64,000 nt of DNA from Sclerotinia nivalis (taxonomy: Eukaryota > Ascomycota > Leotiomycetes > Helotiales > Sclerotiniaceae), in the NCBI GenBank assembly GCA_029531795.1, contig JAPEIS010000007.1:868001-932000 (forward strand). Reading direction: 5' to 3'. The notes below the pieces were generated by a model. The model saw only the letters and a list, made by a program, of their open reading frames with translations, was not told the origin of the DNA and did not search any database. This document shows positions 12,747-24,981 of this stretch, piece by piece (positions within the stretch are counted from its first letter, which is position 1; every line of letters begins with the position of its first letter). The translations under genes were made by a program, and so were the position numbers.

Positions 12747-13848
12747 ATGACTCTACCACCTCCGCTACCCCCAGGGCCAATCTACCAACCCACACCCTCA
12801 ATATGGAAACGCATAACCCTCGCCATCAAGCTCCGCCTCCTCAAAACCATAAGCAATATCTTCGCCGCAATCATCACAAACCCCTATATCCGCAGCCGAG
12901 CCACTCTCCCAACCTTCACCAAAATCTACCCCAAGCACCCCACCCTCACCCACCGAATCTGGATCCCTTCGACCTACAAATCCGGGGACGCACCACTACC
13001 CCTCTACCTCAGCATTCACGGCGGAGGTTTCGTACTCGGTGCCGCCGCCCTAGATGATGGATTCTGTACCTACTTTTCCTCCAAACACCACATCCTCGTC
13101 ATCTCCCTCGACTATTCCAAAGCCCCCAGATCCCCATATCCACAAGCCGTAAACGAATTAACCGATATCGTAAGCGCCATCCTCGAAGATGAATCTCTCC
13201 CGTTCGATCGCGCGAAAGTGGCCATTGGTGGTTTCAGCGCCGGCGGATGTTTTTCCCTCGCGGTTCCACAAGCTGCATCTCTTCAAGGTAAGATCCACGG
13301 CGTGTGTGCATTTTATCCCGTGTGTAATTTTGTGACGCCGCAATCGGTTTCCATTGCTGCGAGACCAAAATATGCGCCAAAAGATCGGTTGGAGGAAATG
13401 GGTCCCCTGTTCAATTATGGGTATATACCTCAAGGAGCAGATTTGTGTGATCCGAGACTGAGTGTGGCGTATGCGAAGAGAGAGGTCCTGCCGAAGAAAA
13501 TTTGTATTGTGGGATGTGAGCTTGATATGTTATGGTATGATGCGGAGTTTTTGGCCGAGAGGTTGGTGGGGAAGGAGAGGGTGGAGGGCGAGTTGGTTTG
13601 GGAGGTGGATGGGGTTAGGTGGGAGAAAGTTATGGGAGTTGAGCATGGTATGTTGAGGATCTTTTGTTTAAATTTTTTTGATTGGAATGATGAAGGAGAA
13701 TATAAATACTGACCTTCACAATTTAGGATTTGAGAATGTGGAGGGGTTTCAGACAAGAGACAAAGTAAAGAGAGAGAAGGAAATGGTGATAGGGAGGAAA
13801 ATGTATGATGATGCCGCAGAGTGGTTGTTCCGAGAAGTCTATCATTAG
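12747..13848 (+). CDS. Alpha/beta hydrolase, hormone-sensitive-lipase type
   Basis: Exons 12747-13647 and 13727-13848 joined by a GTATGT...TTAG intron encode 340 residues. The oxyanion-hole motif SIHGGGFVLG (near residue 90), the nucleophile elbow GGFSAGG (near residue 165), an Asp in VGCELDMLWYD and a His in GVEHGFENVEG just at the exon junction form the expected Ser-Asp-His set of alpha/beta-hydrolase fold-3 esterases. The usual GDSAG elbow is GFSAG here, an uncommon residue before the Ser. No signal peptide is seen; residues 25-45 are moderately hydrophobic, possibly a membrane contact. Substrate is unknown; carboxylesterase or deacetylase activity is likely. The ATG at 12747 is the first in frame. 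Confidence 0.85.
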
Positions 13849-14465
13849 GTCATCACTATCGTTTTACCTTTCTATTTTGCAATTCATTTTGTTGCTCCCT
13901 ATCCGCCATAAATAGCCCGTTGAAGCACAGCTAGTTAGGTATATAGCCTTCCAAACCTCCAGCGATTTACATTGTCCGGATTTAGATTAAATATTCCTAT
14001 CCTTGAAACCCTCTCATGATCTCACATACAAAATAGCAATTAAAACATTCTTCTCCTAACGATCGAGTATTGAGATATCTAGCATCAAGACCAGAATTTC
14101 CCTCATGATCGTAATATCCACAACCCGCAAAAACTCCTACAAATCAAATCAAAAATCTCCACAGAACACAACCCATAAAACCCTCAAAATAGAAAGAAAT
14201 AAACCAAAATAAACCCACGTCAAACCATCCATCCATCAAACCGTCCACCCACCAAACCCGACAAATAACCCCAGCACCCATACAATTCTCCATCCCCAAG
14301 TATCCTATCCACCCTCGCACCCATCAAGACCGCCTATTCCGTCCACATATACCATACCCAGCACATTACAAATCCCATCCACACCAGCCAGCCAAGCAAA
14401 CCCCAACGTTTCAAAAAAATCAAAAAATCAAAAATTAAAAATGTCAAACATTGCACGTCCCAAAA

Positions 14466-14500
14466 CGAGCGAGCGAGCGAGTGAGTGAGTGAGTGAGTGA
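14466..14500. repeat. GAGC/GAGT tetranucleotide microsatellite
   Basis: Three GAGC units pass directly into five GAGT units, suggesting a point-mutated tetranucleotide array. It lies in the 3' spacer and is not coding. Confidence 0.85.
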
Positions 14501-14634
14501 CCCACGGGAGCGGTTCTCTCGCGAGCGGGGTCAAAGTCGAAGTATGCAAGGTTTGGACCCTTGGTTTGACAGACGCTTGAAATGGGGGATCTAGATGGGT
14601 CTGGATTTATAGATGTTGGGGTTCGTGGGAATTT

Positions 14635-14724
14635 GGCTTTTCTGGCTTTTCTGGCTGTTCTGGCTTTTCTGGCTTTTCTGGCTTTTCTGGCTTTTCTGGC
14701 TTTTCTGGCTTTTCTGGCTTTTCT
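14635..14724. repeat. Nonamer minisatellite, about ten copies
   Basis: The 9-base unit GGCTTTTCT repeats about ten times over 90 nt. One internal copy reads GGCTGTTCT, the others are identical. The strand asymmetry is strong (T/G/C on one strand). The array is noncoding as far as can be seen. Confidence 0.9.
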
Positions 14725-15174
14725 ATTAATTTTTTCTTAAGCTGGTTAAAAGAGAGGAGAAATGAGAAGATAGTAGATGAGCATCTAACACAGAACCAGA
14801 GAAAGAATTTAAACGAGTGACAGCAGAGAGTAAATTTAAGTTTAATCTTCTTCAGGTATTGATATACCTATAGATGTAGGAATTGATTTATTTTGCTTTT
14901 TTGCCCATCATTGATGGATGCTCCCCAAGATCCCATCCTTCCTTCCAATTACAACCGTTAAGAACCATGTGGTATACAAGAGCTTGACCCGAGCTATGAA
15001 AAACGCCTCCGAGGTAACCAACATAAAGAAGAGAAAAAACACACTCACGGCTACCATGCCGTGCAAGAGAATATATCAAACAAATTATCTTTTAATTGTT
15101 TCCGACGCTAGTAAATTGAAATTCCGCTCCTCCCCCTATCCATATCCTTCTGCCACACAGACGAGATAGGAAAT

Positions 15175-16027
15175 CTATTCCTCATCATCTGCACTTCTTG
15201 TCTCCACAAAAGTAAGCTCGGCAACTTGTCCCTCAGCCATATTGAGGTTAACACCATCAATAGCTGGACTTGGCTCACGCTTGGTGACCGCTGAGTTGTT
15301 GAGCTCTTCGACGTTGTGAACTGTAGAGATGGAGTTTGTTTGTCCGACTATAGTGCTGTTACATTAGCTTGAGATTTTATGGTTGAGGATGAATGAAGAG
15401 TAACTAACCAGCTGGTCCACCACGGATAAACATAGTAGTGACAGTAGTCTTCGTCTTGGCATCTGCAGCACCGTCCTCACGCTTTCCCATCTTAACTTTT
15501 GCTGCAGCGCCGGCAGCAGCAGGGGCATTAGCAGTACTTCCAGCCTTGACAAGAATACCAACGCCAGCGTCTTCGGTTCCGAGTTGGACTTCTGGACTGG
15601 TCTTGATGGCACCGGCAGCGTAATTGAGAGCGGCAGTCAAGGTTTGAATGTCACGTTTGGCAGCTTTCTCGACATTAGATCGTTCGAGCTTGACAATACG
15701 AGGTGCAATTTCCTTGCCCATTCCTTGTAGTGCTGTTACTTGGGCTTCAGTCTTGTCTTCGGTGGGTGCTTCAACGGGTGCGGCTGGTGCGGCTGGTGCT
15801 GCTTGTGCTTGTGTTGGTGCTTTAGCGGCACCATTTGTTGCGGCCCCGGTGACGGCTGCTCCTTCGAGTGCGTTCATAAGATTGGATACATCTGCTTTTC
15901 CTCCGAATGATATTTCACCATCACCGACTACCAAGGCAGGTGAATAAGCTCCGAGGTTGATGTTCAAAGGAAGTGCCGAGATGCTAGTGGCAAGCATGGC
16001 GGCCATGACGAGATAGTTACTTAACAT
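15175..16027 (-). CDS. Secreted Ala-rich protein with Lys-Arg sites, unknown function
   Basis: Exons 16027-15409 and 15347-15175 (GTTAGT donor, TATAG acceptor) give 263 residues. A signal peptide is evident at residues 1-19 (MLSNYLVMAAMLATSISAL). The body is rich in Ala, Pro and Glu, with a low-complexity Ala-Pro stretch at about 68-90 and no transmembrane helix after the leader. Three Lys-Arg pairs (AAKRDIQ, MGKREDG, VTKREPS) could be kexin cleavage sites. I recognise no domain. The nearest acceptor CAG would bring in a stop; only the TATAG acceptor keeps the reading frame to the acidic C terminus ADDEE. It may be a cell-wall or secreted protein; function not assignable. Confidence 0.75.
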
Positions 16028-18785
16028 TTTGAAATTGGGATGTTGAGGGGTGCTTGCGTTGGAGGCGGGCTGTGAAAGGAAGGTATTGGAATTAATGAAT
16101 TGAACGTGAATCTAGAAGCGTCAAGCTTACAAGTGTAAAATGAAGATTGAAAGAGAATTGAATGGAGCACAGCTGAGGAATTAGAACTCTTGGATGCATG
16201 AGGACAAGACCTCTTATATCAAGAGTTCACAGAGAAAATGCGTTGCCAATAAATTCTAGGGGCCGTGCAATATAGGTCTGGCCAACCCCACGCCTTAACC
16301 CACGGCTCTCGATATTTAAGTTCGAACCAATTGAATGGCTGATCTAAAATGAGATTCTGAAATCTCATAGGTTTAGATTATAAACATTTTCCACATCAGA
16401 GAGATGCAGTGTTTCGTCAAACGCCAAGTGACACAGATAACGTGATGCACAGAAATGGTACCAAGCTCTCAAGCGCCTCAGCACAGGTTTAATGCGAGGA
16501 AGCCATTATCTTGGTCGTGATTGCAAAGTCGCGGCGACGTTTTGAAATAGCATTGGCAAGCCTAGTTATCCTTTTTTGGCATCAGCTACTTGATACTTCT
16601 AGTTCTTGGCAGGTTCTAGCGTTGTATGAGAAATTCCCCCAAGGTCACAGCGCAACCCCAACACTAGCAAAAACTTTTTGCATCTCCAGATATTGTATGA
16701 CTCTGATATACTATAAACAGATATGGCTTTCTCAGAAGATAAATTTGGCAAGACCCCTATACGTTTGACGTTTTTCGTCGCAAGTCTTGGCTGACATTAT
16801 GTAAAACCCTGCATACATGTTCTTCCAACCACGAATAAGTGACAAATAGGTTATGATTTCTATCATATTAATTATAGATAGATCAAACCGTGGTAGGAAC
16901 TATCCTACCAAAGGGGTCAAAGTTTAGAATGACATGTGAGGAAATGAGATGGAGGAAATTTTGTTGTAGTCAACGACGAATTGTTTGGACGCAGTCTCCC
17001 GGCTTATTCCATACGTTGAAACTAGATGACAATTTTTTATGTGACTTGAATGCCCGAAGCTATATTAAGCTAGGGAATAGATTGAAGGCGAATGCATGAA
17101 CTGAAAATCCCAATCTCTAGATGGACCAGAGCACATTGCACAATTAAGTTAATACCGTGGAGAAAAACGTGGAGAGCTTAGCCCTCCGTATCATACCTCC
17201 TCTGACTCCTCTGAGGGGTCTATCTTTGATGCTTCGTCCTGATGCAAAGGGCATGCCGCCACTTCTCGTAACCATAGTTGCCAAGGTCGGCCTACTGTGT
17301 CGTCGTTCATCTTTTTTGATTCAGAAGCTTATTCGGCGTCCAGGAATCTTATAGAACCTAGCTTATAGACGCTTGCCTCGACATTTCTGAGCATAAGAAC
17401 ATTTGCTTGCAGACCTTGTGTTGACGGGTATAAACGACACGGTATCTAGCTTGCCTGACACTGGATCCTAGGTTGTGAAACCATGTTTGGCCATTACGAC
17501 GACATTGTAGTCTTGAGTGATTGATTCCGGCTTGGAAAAATCTCTCGGCCAAAGCACTGTCAAACCTTTTGGATTTGACCAAGAAGTCTTGTCTATCATT
17601 CGGTGTATATAGCTCCGTGGTATTAAGATTCGGTACATGATCACCTATACTCGAGTAAGTAATCATTATATACACATTCATGGATCATTGCCGGAAGACC
17701 ATCATACCTAAAAACCCACTCCTGCAAGACTGTGAACGAGGCAATTGACAGCATGATTGATTGATGGAATTATCCATAATTGATAACCTGCTTATCAATT
17801 CTTCAGGCCTCGGTGTCTCGTGTCTCCACAATCAGATCTTAACTTGCATCCACGGCGCGTACCGATCCACAGCAAGCTATTTGACTACTCGAGTAGATCA
17901 CATGTGATAAATAACTTGATGGGTTTGAAGGGCCCGAAAATTCCGTCCAGCAATATTCCATATTTTCAAATCGTGGTAGGAGCGGCAGGATGATGATAAA
18001 TGAATAAATGAATAAATGAATAAATGAATAAATGAATAATTTGACGATGTTGTATGGACGACGGCGAGAAGCGAAAAAGTCAAAAAGATGCTTGCTTGGC
18101 CTTTCTTATCTCAGCAGGTCACACAAGCCCCATGCCCCCATACAAACTACAAACCCCAGCAGTTTGTACCACCACCTTCCACTTAAGAACCTACGACAAC
18201 AACCCATCCACAAGGGAAGGTAGGAAATTTAATTAAATCATTATCTTCAGTGGATTCCATCTTTGACACCTGCACAACATCTTAATTCTTATTTGCTCCA
18301 AGAGAAATCTTTCTAAGGTAAATGAGAGATAGCCGCATAGTACCTAGCTAGGGAAACGTAATGTACCTGACCATCAGTTAACCCCATATCACAACCATCA
18401 ACCTTTCTTCATTTACCGTTTGGGGAATCATATCCTCCTATTTGACTGCCGATCAGGGGATAAGCATACTTGCGGATCAATGTAGTATCAAGCCTCACTT
18501 CTAACCCATCTAGGAACTTCAAAAGATCGTAGTTCGATATTACAATTGACCTATGAGCATAGAGTATTGCCCTTTCTTCCAACCTTTTCTTTTCATACAC
18601 CTTCTTCTCTTAGAAAATACCTCTTTTACAATCCGACACCAATGGAGTGTGACACGTTTTTGGGGAAGATTGCTTATCATGACAAGTGCATGGAAAATGT
18701 TATATCTACCGCCATGCCTAGTGATAATATGGAATCTCCTTTGCAATGAAACAGAAGCATCGATTTCCCTCGCTTTCCCTTGGTA
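16028..18785. other. Gene-poor spacer with an octamer repeat
   Basis: 2.7 kb with scattered ORFs, none recognisable: 16511-16768, 16890-17099, 17157-17354 on plus and 17358-17681 on minus (107 codons, the most protein-like, but without a known motif). The first 250 bases are the leader/promoter of the minus-strand secreted-protein gene; the last few hundred are the promoter of RNase T2. Confidence 0.45.
18001..18039. repeat. TGAATAAA octamer repeat
   Basis: Nearly five tandem copies of the 8-base unit TGAATAAA. Noncoding. Confidence 0.85.
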
Positions 18786-20344
18786 ATGAATCCGTGTGCA
18801 ACCATGATTTCCTCGATATCCAAAGTTCTTTTGCCATTCGTGCTTCTAGCACCAGCTACACATGCAGCAAGTCTGGCTGCAACTCCATTAGTATGTTCGA
18901 GCCCAGCATTGAGTTGTAGTGGTTCATCCACCAATACCTGCTGCTTCAATACTCCTGGTGGTCAAATGGTACAGACCCAATTTTGGGATGCGGATCCTAG
19001 CACAGGTATACATATTTCCTTTCCCAAATCCCCTTCAGAAACCAGTAACTAATCATACTCAAGGTCCTTCCGATTCTTGGACAATCCACGGTCTATGGCC
19101 TGATCACTGCGATGGTACCTATGATTCAAACTGCGATACCAGCCGTGCTTATTCAAGCATAACCAACATTCTTTCTGCTGCTGGTCAAACATCTTTGCTC
19201 TCGTACATGAATACCTACTGGGTCAGTGATGATTCAACCAACGAGGTATTCTGGGAACACGAGTGGAGCAAGCACGGAACTTGTATCAGTACCCTTGATC
19301 CTTCTTGCTATAGCAGCTACACCACTGGTGCAGAAGTCGTAGATTTTTTCAACGTTGCTGTTGATCTTTTCAAGATCCTTCCTACGTACACCGTAAGTAG
19401 TTTACCACCACATAAGCCAAAAGAAAAGAAAAGAAATAGCTAACATCATCATAGTGGTTAGCCAATGCAGGCATCGTGCCATCCAACACCAAGACCTACA
19501 CCTCCGCACAAATCCAAGCAGCCCTCACCGCCGGTTTCGGCTACCCCGCCACCATCCAATGTAGCTCCTCTTCTCTCAACGCAGTCTGGTACTCCTTCGA
19601 GGTACGCGGCTCCGTCGCTACGGGAACTTTCGTTCCTATTTCTCCCGTCGGTCAATCTGGATCATGTCCTTCAACTGGTATTAAATACGGTGTCAAATCG
19701 GATGCTGCGTCTGGTGGTGGCGGTAGTGGCAGTGGAACACCAACTACCACCGCTACTGCCCCTGCTGGAACTGGATCATTTTCTGGAACTGGATATTTGC
19801 AGGCGTATGTTGGAGGTTCCAATAATGGATGTTTGATTGGTGCGGGCACTTGGTACACTACAGGTACTTGTGCTACATATACTGCGACTGCTTCTGGTAA
19901 GATTCCCCCTTTGCTTTAACTTCTCGAATTGCGCAAAGGGTTATATCGAAAACTGGTGTCTCTCCGTGCGCGAATCTGAATACATGTTGAGTACAAAACA
20001 TGCTAATTTCTACCTCTAGGTTCCGGCTTTACCCTCAAATCCTCCAAAGGCGCATGCGGTATCTCTGGCGGTACATTTAGCTGCGGTTCCGGCGTCAGCT
20101 CTACCGTCTTCGGAGTAAGTTCTCTTCCTATTTCTATTCCATTACCTCATACTCCATTACCCCTCTCCTAATCCCTCCCCTCTGTTTCACCCAACCTAAC
20201 GTCTCCCAGTCCTCCGGCGGCTACCTAACCTACGGCGGTTCCTCCACCTTCTACGCCACCTCCACCCCATCTGGATCTACTCAAGCAACTGTCTACACAA
20301 GTGGCCAAAGTGTTTCTGTCGAGTTTGCTTGGCAATCCCGCTAA
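18786..20344 (+). CDS. Secreted ribonuclease T2 with C-terminal extension
   Basis: Five exons (18786-19005, 19064-19392, 19455-19896, 20020-20114, 20210-20344) keep frame and encode 406 residues. Both active-site segments of the RNase T2 family are present: CAS I as IHGLWPDHCDG and CAS II as FWEHEWSKHGTC, each with its catalytic His. T2 enzymes cut single-stranded RNA through a 2',3'-cyclic intermediate. An N-terminal hydrophobic leader ends at THA. The ATG at 18804 has a better start context (ACC before ATG) and gives a cleaner signal peptide than 18786, so the true start may be there. After the catalytic domain come a Gly/Ser/Thr/Pro-rich linker (about residue 260-285) and a separate roughly 110-residue C-terminal domain with four Cys, as in larger fungal members of the family. 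Confidence 0.92.
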
Positions 20345-23302
20345 GTGCTCTTAATGCACTTGTTTAACAACTAGCTTCTCACGAAACGTAACGAAAAAAA
20401 AACTAACGCAGTAAAATGAAGGAGATAAAAAGATATCGAGGCCATGTGATATAGATATAGTGCGATATAGCAAGTCCATGACGAGCATGAAGCTTGGTTG
20501 TATATAAAAATTCGACTTACTGCAAGAAAGCATGAATCTATATTTTATCTCTTGTCATACATGAGCTTTGTTTCTTGGATTTATCATATCTTGGAACGAG
20601 GTTGATGGGATTGTATTTCTGTGTTAAGATATCAATACCATGTTTTGCATTGACATCTCTTTTTTCCTCACTTGATCAATCTTTTTTCGTTCTAAGCCCG
20701 AGCCTCATGTTATTCACTCACTCACCAGCTACTAGGTACTCATGACCTTACTGTCTTACCGTGTCTTACCGCGCTTATCGTATCATATCGTATTGGCATC
20801 ACGGATTATGAATCAGCATTCTAATTCTCCTCCTCCTCCTAATCCTAATCCCCATCCTAATCCTCATTCCCACCCTGTAGACAGTAGAACCCGAGCCCTA
20901 TACCGCGCCGCATCCACATCACATCATACATCCTACATCGTATATCATACATCGTGTATCCTATATCATCCTCACCAATCACCGCCAACCATCATCAGTC
21001 ATTCTCCCTCCCTTTCTCTTTCTCTTTCTCCCCTGCAGGATCTCATATCTCATCCTCATCCTCATCCTCATCTTCATCCATCCTCATACTATGACACTAT
21101 GAACTCATACCACGCCGCATCAACATCAGCAGCAGCGTCACATCGCGCTTATATTCAAACCAACTAACCAACTACCTAGCAACTAAAGATTTTAAAGATT
21201 ATTCGTGCCGCTTCTATAATAATGATATGAAGTGAGATGATATGAAGATTTCATCATGATTTTATTGTTGGTTTCTGCATTTTTTTTAAAAAAAAAATTT
21301 AATATTTTTATACTTTTTTCTTTATTCATTTCTTCATTTCCAAATCTCGTTTCTTGTTTCTTTTCTGGATTGTGAATCTATGCTCCAGTAGAATGTGCAG
21401 AATATACAGAATATGCAGTGTAGTATCTCAGACTCACCCATTCGAATTCACCAGACATTGAATTGGATTGGATTGAATAGATTGAATATATCATAATCTA
21501 ATCGCACATATCGACTCGCAATATAACCATTCCATCCTATCCCATCCCATCCCATTCCTTTCCAGTATCGTTTTTTTCGATACAATAATCTGTAAAATAT
21601 TGCACCCTTTCCCCCCTCTTTTCTACCTATCTTAATCTACCATCTTACCTCCTATCTCTTCAATCTACCCCTCACCTCACCTCACCTCACCCCTCATCCA
21701 GAACCCCTCATCCAGTATCCAAAACCCCAATAATAAACCAACAAACAAATCCAGAATATCCAACTACGGAATATAAACCCGCCCCCTCTCCCCCCCCCCC
21801 CCCCAAAAAAACCATATTGAAAATCAACCACCATACCAACTATATCCTTCCGCAACTTACAACTTACAACCTAAATAGCCTTATCTACTCCCTATCCCCC
21901 TTACCTCCCCGCCCTACTCCCCCGTTAACGGTTAACATTGCAGATACTCCAGTATCTACTCCGTAGGTACTGTACTCCGTAATCCTTAATATAGGTAACG
22001 ACGAAATATAAAGGCATGCCCACCTCATTTCATTTCACTCCATGACAATTTATCACATCATATCATACATCCTAAAACTTACACATGATAGATAGCTAGC
22101 CAATTACATCTCAACTCGCTTGATTCGATTCCAAAAACATTCATATATCTATCATAAGCTTTTGCCAATTCTTTATTGAAAGTACCTAGGAGTCCAACCA
22201 ACAGGTTTAGACAAACTCCGTACACATACAGTACCAACAGTTTTCCAACAGTTTTCTCCCAGCAAGGTTAAGCGATCCATCACAAGGCTCTTCTCGTGTC
22301 TATATCTGTATCTATCCAACACCAACGTCTCATTTGCAACCCCCCAAAAGTCAACAACAATAACATGAGCAACTCCATATCACATCACCAACCTTCCAAA
22401 GCTGAGACCTAACCTGCGACCACAAACCATGTCTTCTTCCTCTCATCACCAAATGTTCGTTAATGTATCACGTCCAAATATCATTCAATTTCTTTTCTTC
22501 GCACCAACAAGCCACCAACATCGTCACATAGCCCGCGCCCCACCTACCGCCCCGCCACCAGCCGTTGGAATATCACGAAAAACTCCAACTCCCAAATTCC
22601 GTCCCGTATCACATCAGTTTGTGCCAAATCTTACTCTTTATCTTACTGCTAATCTACTAAGAAAGAGGGTCGGACTCATAAATGTGGCATATCGGCACGC
22701 TTAATATGAAAATGTCCGATTTCTAGGTAAATATGCAATGGAGCTGAAATTCTGTGCCATGTTTGAAGTTGGATGAATGAGGCTGATTGGAGATCTCGCC
22801 CTCCATCTAGTGTTGCAGGTGGGTAGGAAAGAAATGCTTACAGAATGTCTACCCTCCAATAGCATTCAATATCCATCACTTTTCTGTTCTTCATTTTTCA
22901 CCGAAAAACTATTTTCCTGACCCCTGTTTGTAAGCTCCATGCTGAAGCACTGGTCGAAAAGGGCGAATCGACAGAATCTCTCGATTTGGTGCAGTCATTC
23001 AACCCACTCCAATCGTGTAGCTGAGTTTTGAGGTGAATAGTTGTTCTTCAGCCTTAAAATGAATTAGCGTGTATGTATGCCTTCGTCTTCCCTAAAGTGT
23101 ATTAGAAGGGAATTCGAGAATGTGAAATGATATAAATGTGAGGTTCTTGTCATCCAATTTGAGATAATATCATATCATTCATCCGGTTCCGTTGAAGTCG
23201 TAAAACCAGTTTAAGTTCTTCGACCATTTCTGTGTACCTTTGTTATCGTAATCTCTTTCTGAGTACTCTGTTCTATATAGCACTAGCTGTGAATCTCTCA
23301 AC
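20345..23302. other. Long low-complexity intergenic region
   Basis: About 3 kb. It is pyrimidine-rich with many short imperfect repeats (CATCC/CATCAT-type around 20,820-21,110, poly-T/poly-A near 21,280, TCCCATCCCA near 21,540, poly-C at 21790-21804). The plus ORF 20742-21167 is built from these repeats and is not a gene. The ORF 22429-22704 has no recognised feature. The final 300 bases are the promoter/leader of the gene at 23303. Confidence 0.5.
21790..21804. repeat. Poly-C homopolymer (15 C) followed by poly-A
   Basis: An uninterrupted run of 15 C directly followed by seven A. Such tracts are prone to length error in sequencing and assembly. Confidence 0.85.
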
Positions 23303-24443
23303 ATGGCATTCCCCTCCATCAAGAATGTGCACTTCGTGGGTAGCATCTGTCTCCCTGATACGTCCACCATATTTCGCACACTCAGTACCACATTTCCCAC
23401 CCAGTTAAAGCGTATTCCCGATGGCGAGCCCGGTAATCGAGGAAACTTTGTCCTCTGGCAACGAAGCGTTTTCTACAGATACCCTTACCTAGTCCGCTCT
23501 CTATATTTCTCTTTAGCAAAGGATCCAGGGCCGATCCCTATTTCCCCAGAGAAAATTCAACTCATGCCTATCGGATATGACGATGCAGCCATCAGTTCAT
23601 ATTCTACATTTTGTAGACTTCGAGACGATGGCATTATACCGATGGGAGTGAAATTCCAGGTTTCGCTTCCTACACCGATTAATGTTCTTCATGTATCGAT
23701 CGAGCCTGCTTTTCAAGAAGCGCTTGAACCGGTCTATACAAAGGCTTTTTTGAAAGCTGTTCGTCATATCCAAGAAGAGATTCCCGCAGAAGATTTAGCT
23801 ATTCAATGGGACGTTGCTGTGGAGTTCGCATTTCTGGAAGGGATCGTATCACCTCCACCACATGTAAGTATAGTTGATTGTTTATTCCATGCTTCTAGTC
23901 CCGCTTCATAACTTCAACCGGCTCAGCAGGAGCCAATCATCTCCCGTTTCGACTTACTAGACAAGTACTAACTCAATGTTTCAGTGGATCATGGCTTTGA
24001 AAGACAGTATCGTCAGTCGTATTCTTCAATTGGCAGATGCTATAAATCCATCCGTCGAACTGGGCTTCCATTTCTGCTACGGTGACCTTGGACATCAACA
24101 CTTCACGCAACCGAAAGACATGAGCTTATTAGTCGATATTGCGAATCGAGTCTTGACCGGCACAAGAAAGAGAAGATCTGTAAATTGGGTTCATATGCCT
24201 GTACCCAAAGATCGTATTGATCGCGAGTATTTTGAACCATTGAGAGACTTGCAAAAGAATGACACAGAGTTGTATTTGGGACTTTTGCATCAAAATGACG
24301 TTGACGGAACAAAAATGAGAATTAAAACGGCGAGTGAATTTGTGAAAGAGTTTGGTATCGCGACGGAGTGTGGTCTAGGCCGTGCGGATGCGGCAGAGTT
24401 GGAGAGTGTTTTGGAGATTGCAAAGGAGATTACAGAAGAATAA
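23303..24443 (+). CDS. MetE/UROD-fold protein, cobalamin-independent methionine-synthase-like
   Basis: Exons 23303-23863 and 23985-24443 (GTAAGT...TTCAG) encode 339 residues, about the size of a single (beta/alpha)8 barrel rather than the two-barrel MetE of about 760 residues. RIPDGEPGNRGNFVLWQ near residue 36, LGFHFCYGDLGH near residue 215 and IATECGLGR near residue 318 resemble the His, Cys and Cys positions that hold zinc in the C-terminal barrel of methionine synthase. Stand-alone MetE-like proteins are widespread in fungi and mostly uncharacterised; a methyl- or demethyl-transferase acting on a thiol is plausible. It is unlikely to be the cell's main methionine synthase, which is the full-length enzyme. 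Confidence 0.75.
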
Positions 24444-24981
24444 CATGAAGGTGTTAAAATGTGATGGGATACAAACATCAATGAAGGATGTATTATTTTG
24501 GTGTATAAACATTTGCGTTTTGATATGTAGATATTGTTACAAATGGCAGGGCTTGACTTCAAACACTACGTATTCGTAAGTTTTCAACATCTGAAAAACG
24601 ATCAATCTTTCAGTGTATGTTTAGTTTAGTACTTGTATACCAAACAGATCATTGTTGAATTTGAGTTTCTTTATGAGTCATGAATCGAAGAAGAAGAAGG
24701 GTGAAAGACTGATATGTTCCATTCACCAGCAGGTAAATTAAAATTTTGCTTGGAGTTTGGTGAGTGTGGTAAATACAGTTAGTTACCTAGGCATGATTGA
24801 ATGTTAATGTGTGTTCTTATGAGATACTCGTGCAAATGTTGCGGAAGTTATACCCCTGTCAATGGAGGGGCGAAATACCCCACTATGAAGGAGGAATGTT
24901 CAGCTCCCCTTCCCTTGACGACCCCGATACTCCAAATCCAAGTTGAAAGCTCCAGTTACTTTCAATCCCTCCATATTCAAG
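24444..24981. other. Spacer between MetE-like gene and HEM3
   Basis: 3' end of the MetE-like gene and promoter/leader of HEM3. No gene; a short overlapping ORF at 24801-25097 runs into HEM3 in another frame and is not supported. Confidence 0.5.

Larger units (their letters stand above)
13849..15174. other. Spacer with simple repeats between hydrolase and secreted-protein genes
   Basis: Convergent 3' regions. It contains a C/A-rich stretch (14,090-14,420), the tetranucleotide run at 14466-14500 and the nonamer array at 14635-14724. The ORFs 14334-14549, 14888-15079 (minus) and 14918-15169 (plus) are not supported as genes. Confidence 0.5.

Noticed and set aside
17358..17681. 107-codon minus-strand ORF
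   Set aside because: Most protein-like ORF of its spacer, but no family, no partner exon and no promoter features; kept only as a note.
20742..21167. 141-codon plus-strand ORF
   Set aside because: Made of CATCC/TCATA low-complexity repeats; composition unlike a protein gene and no splice partner.
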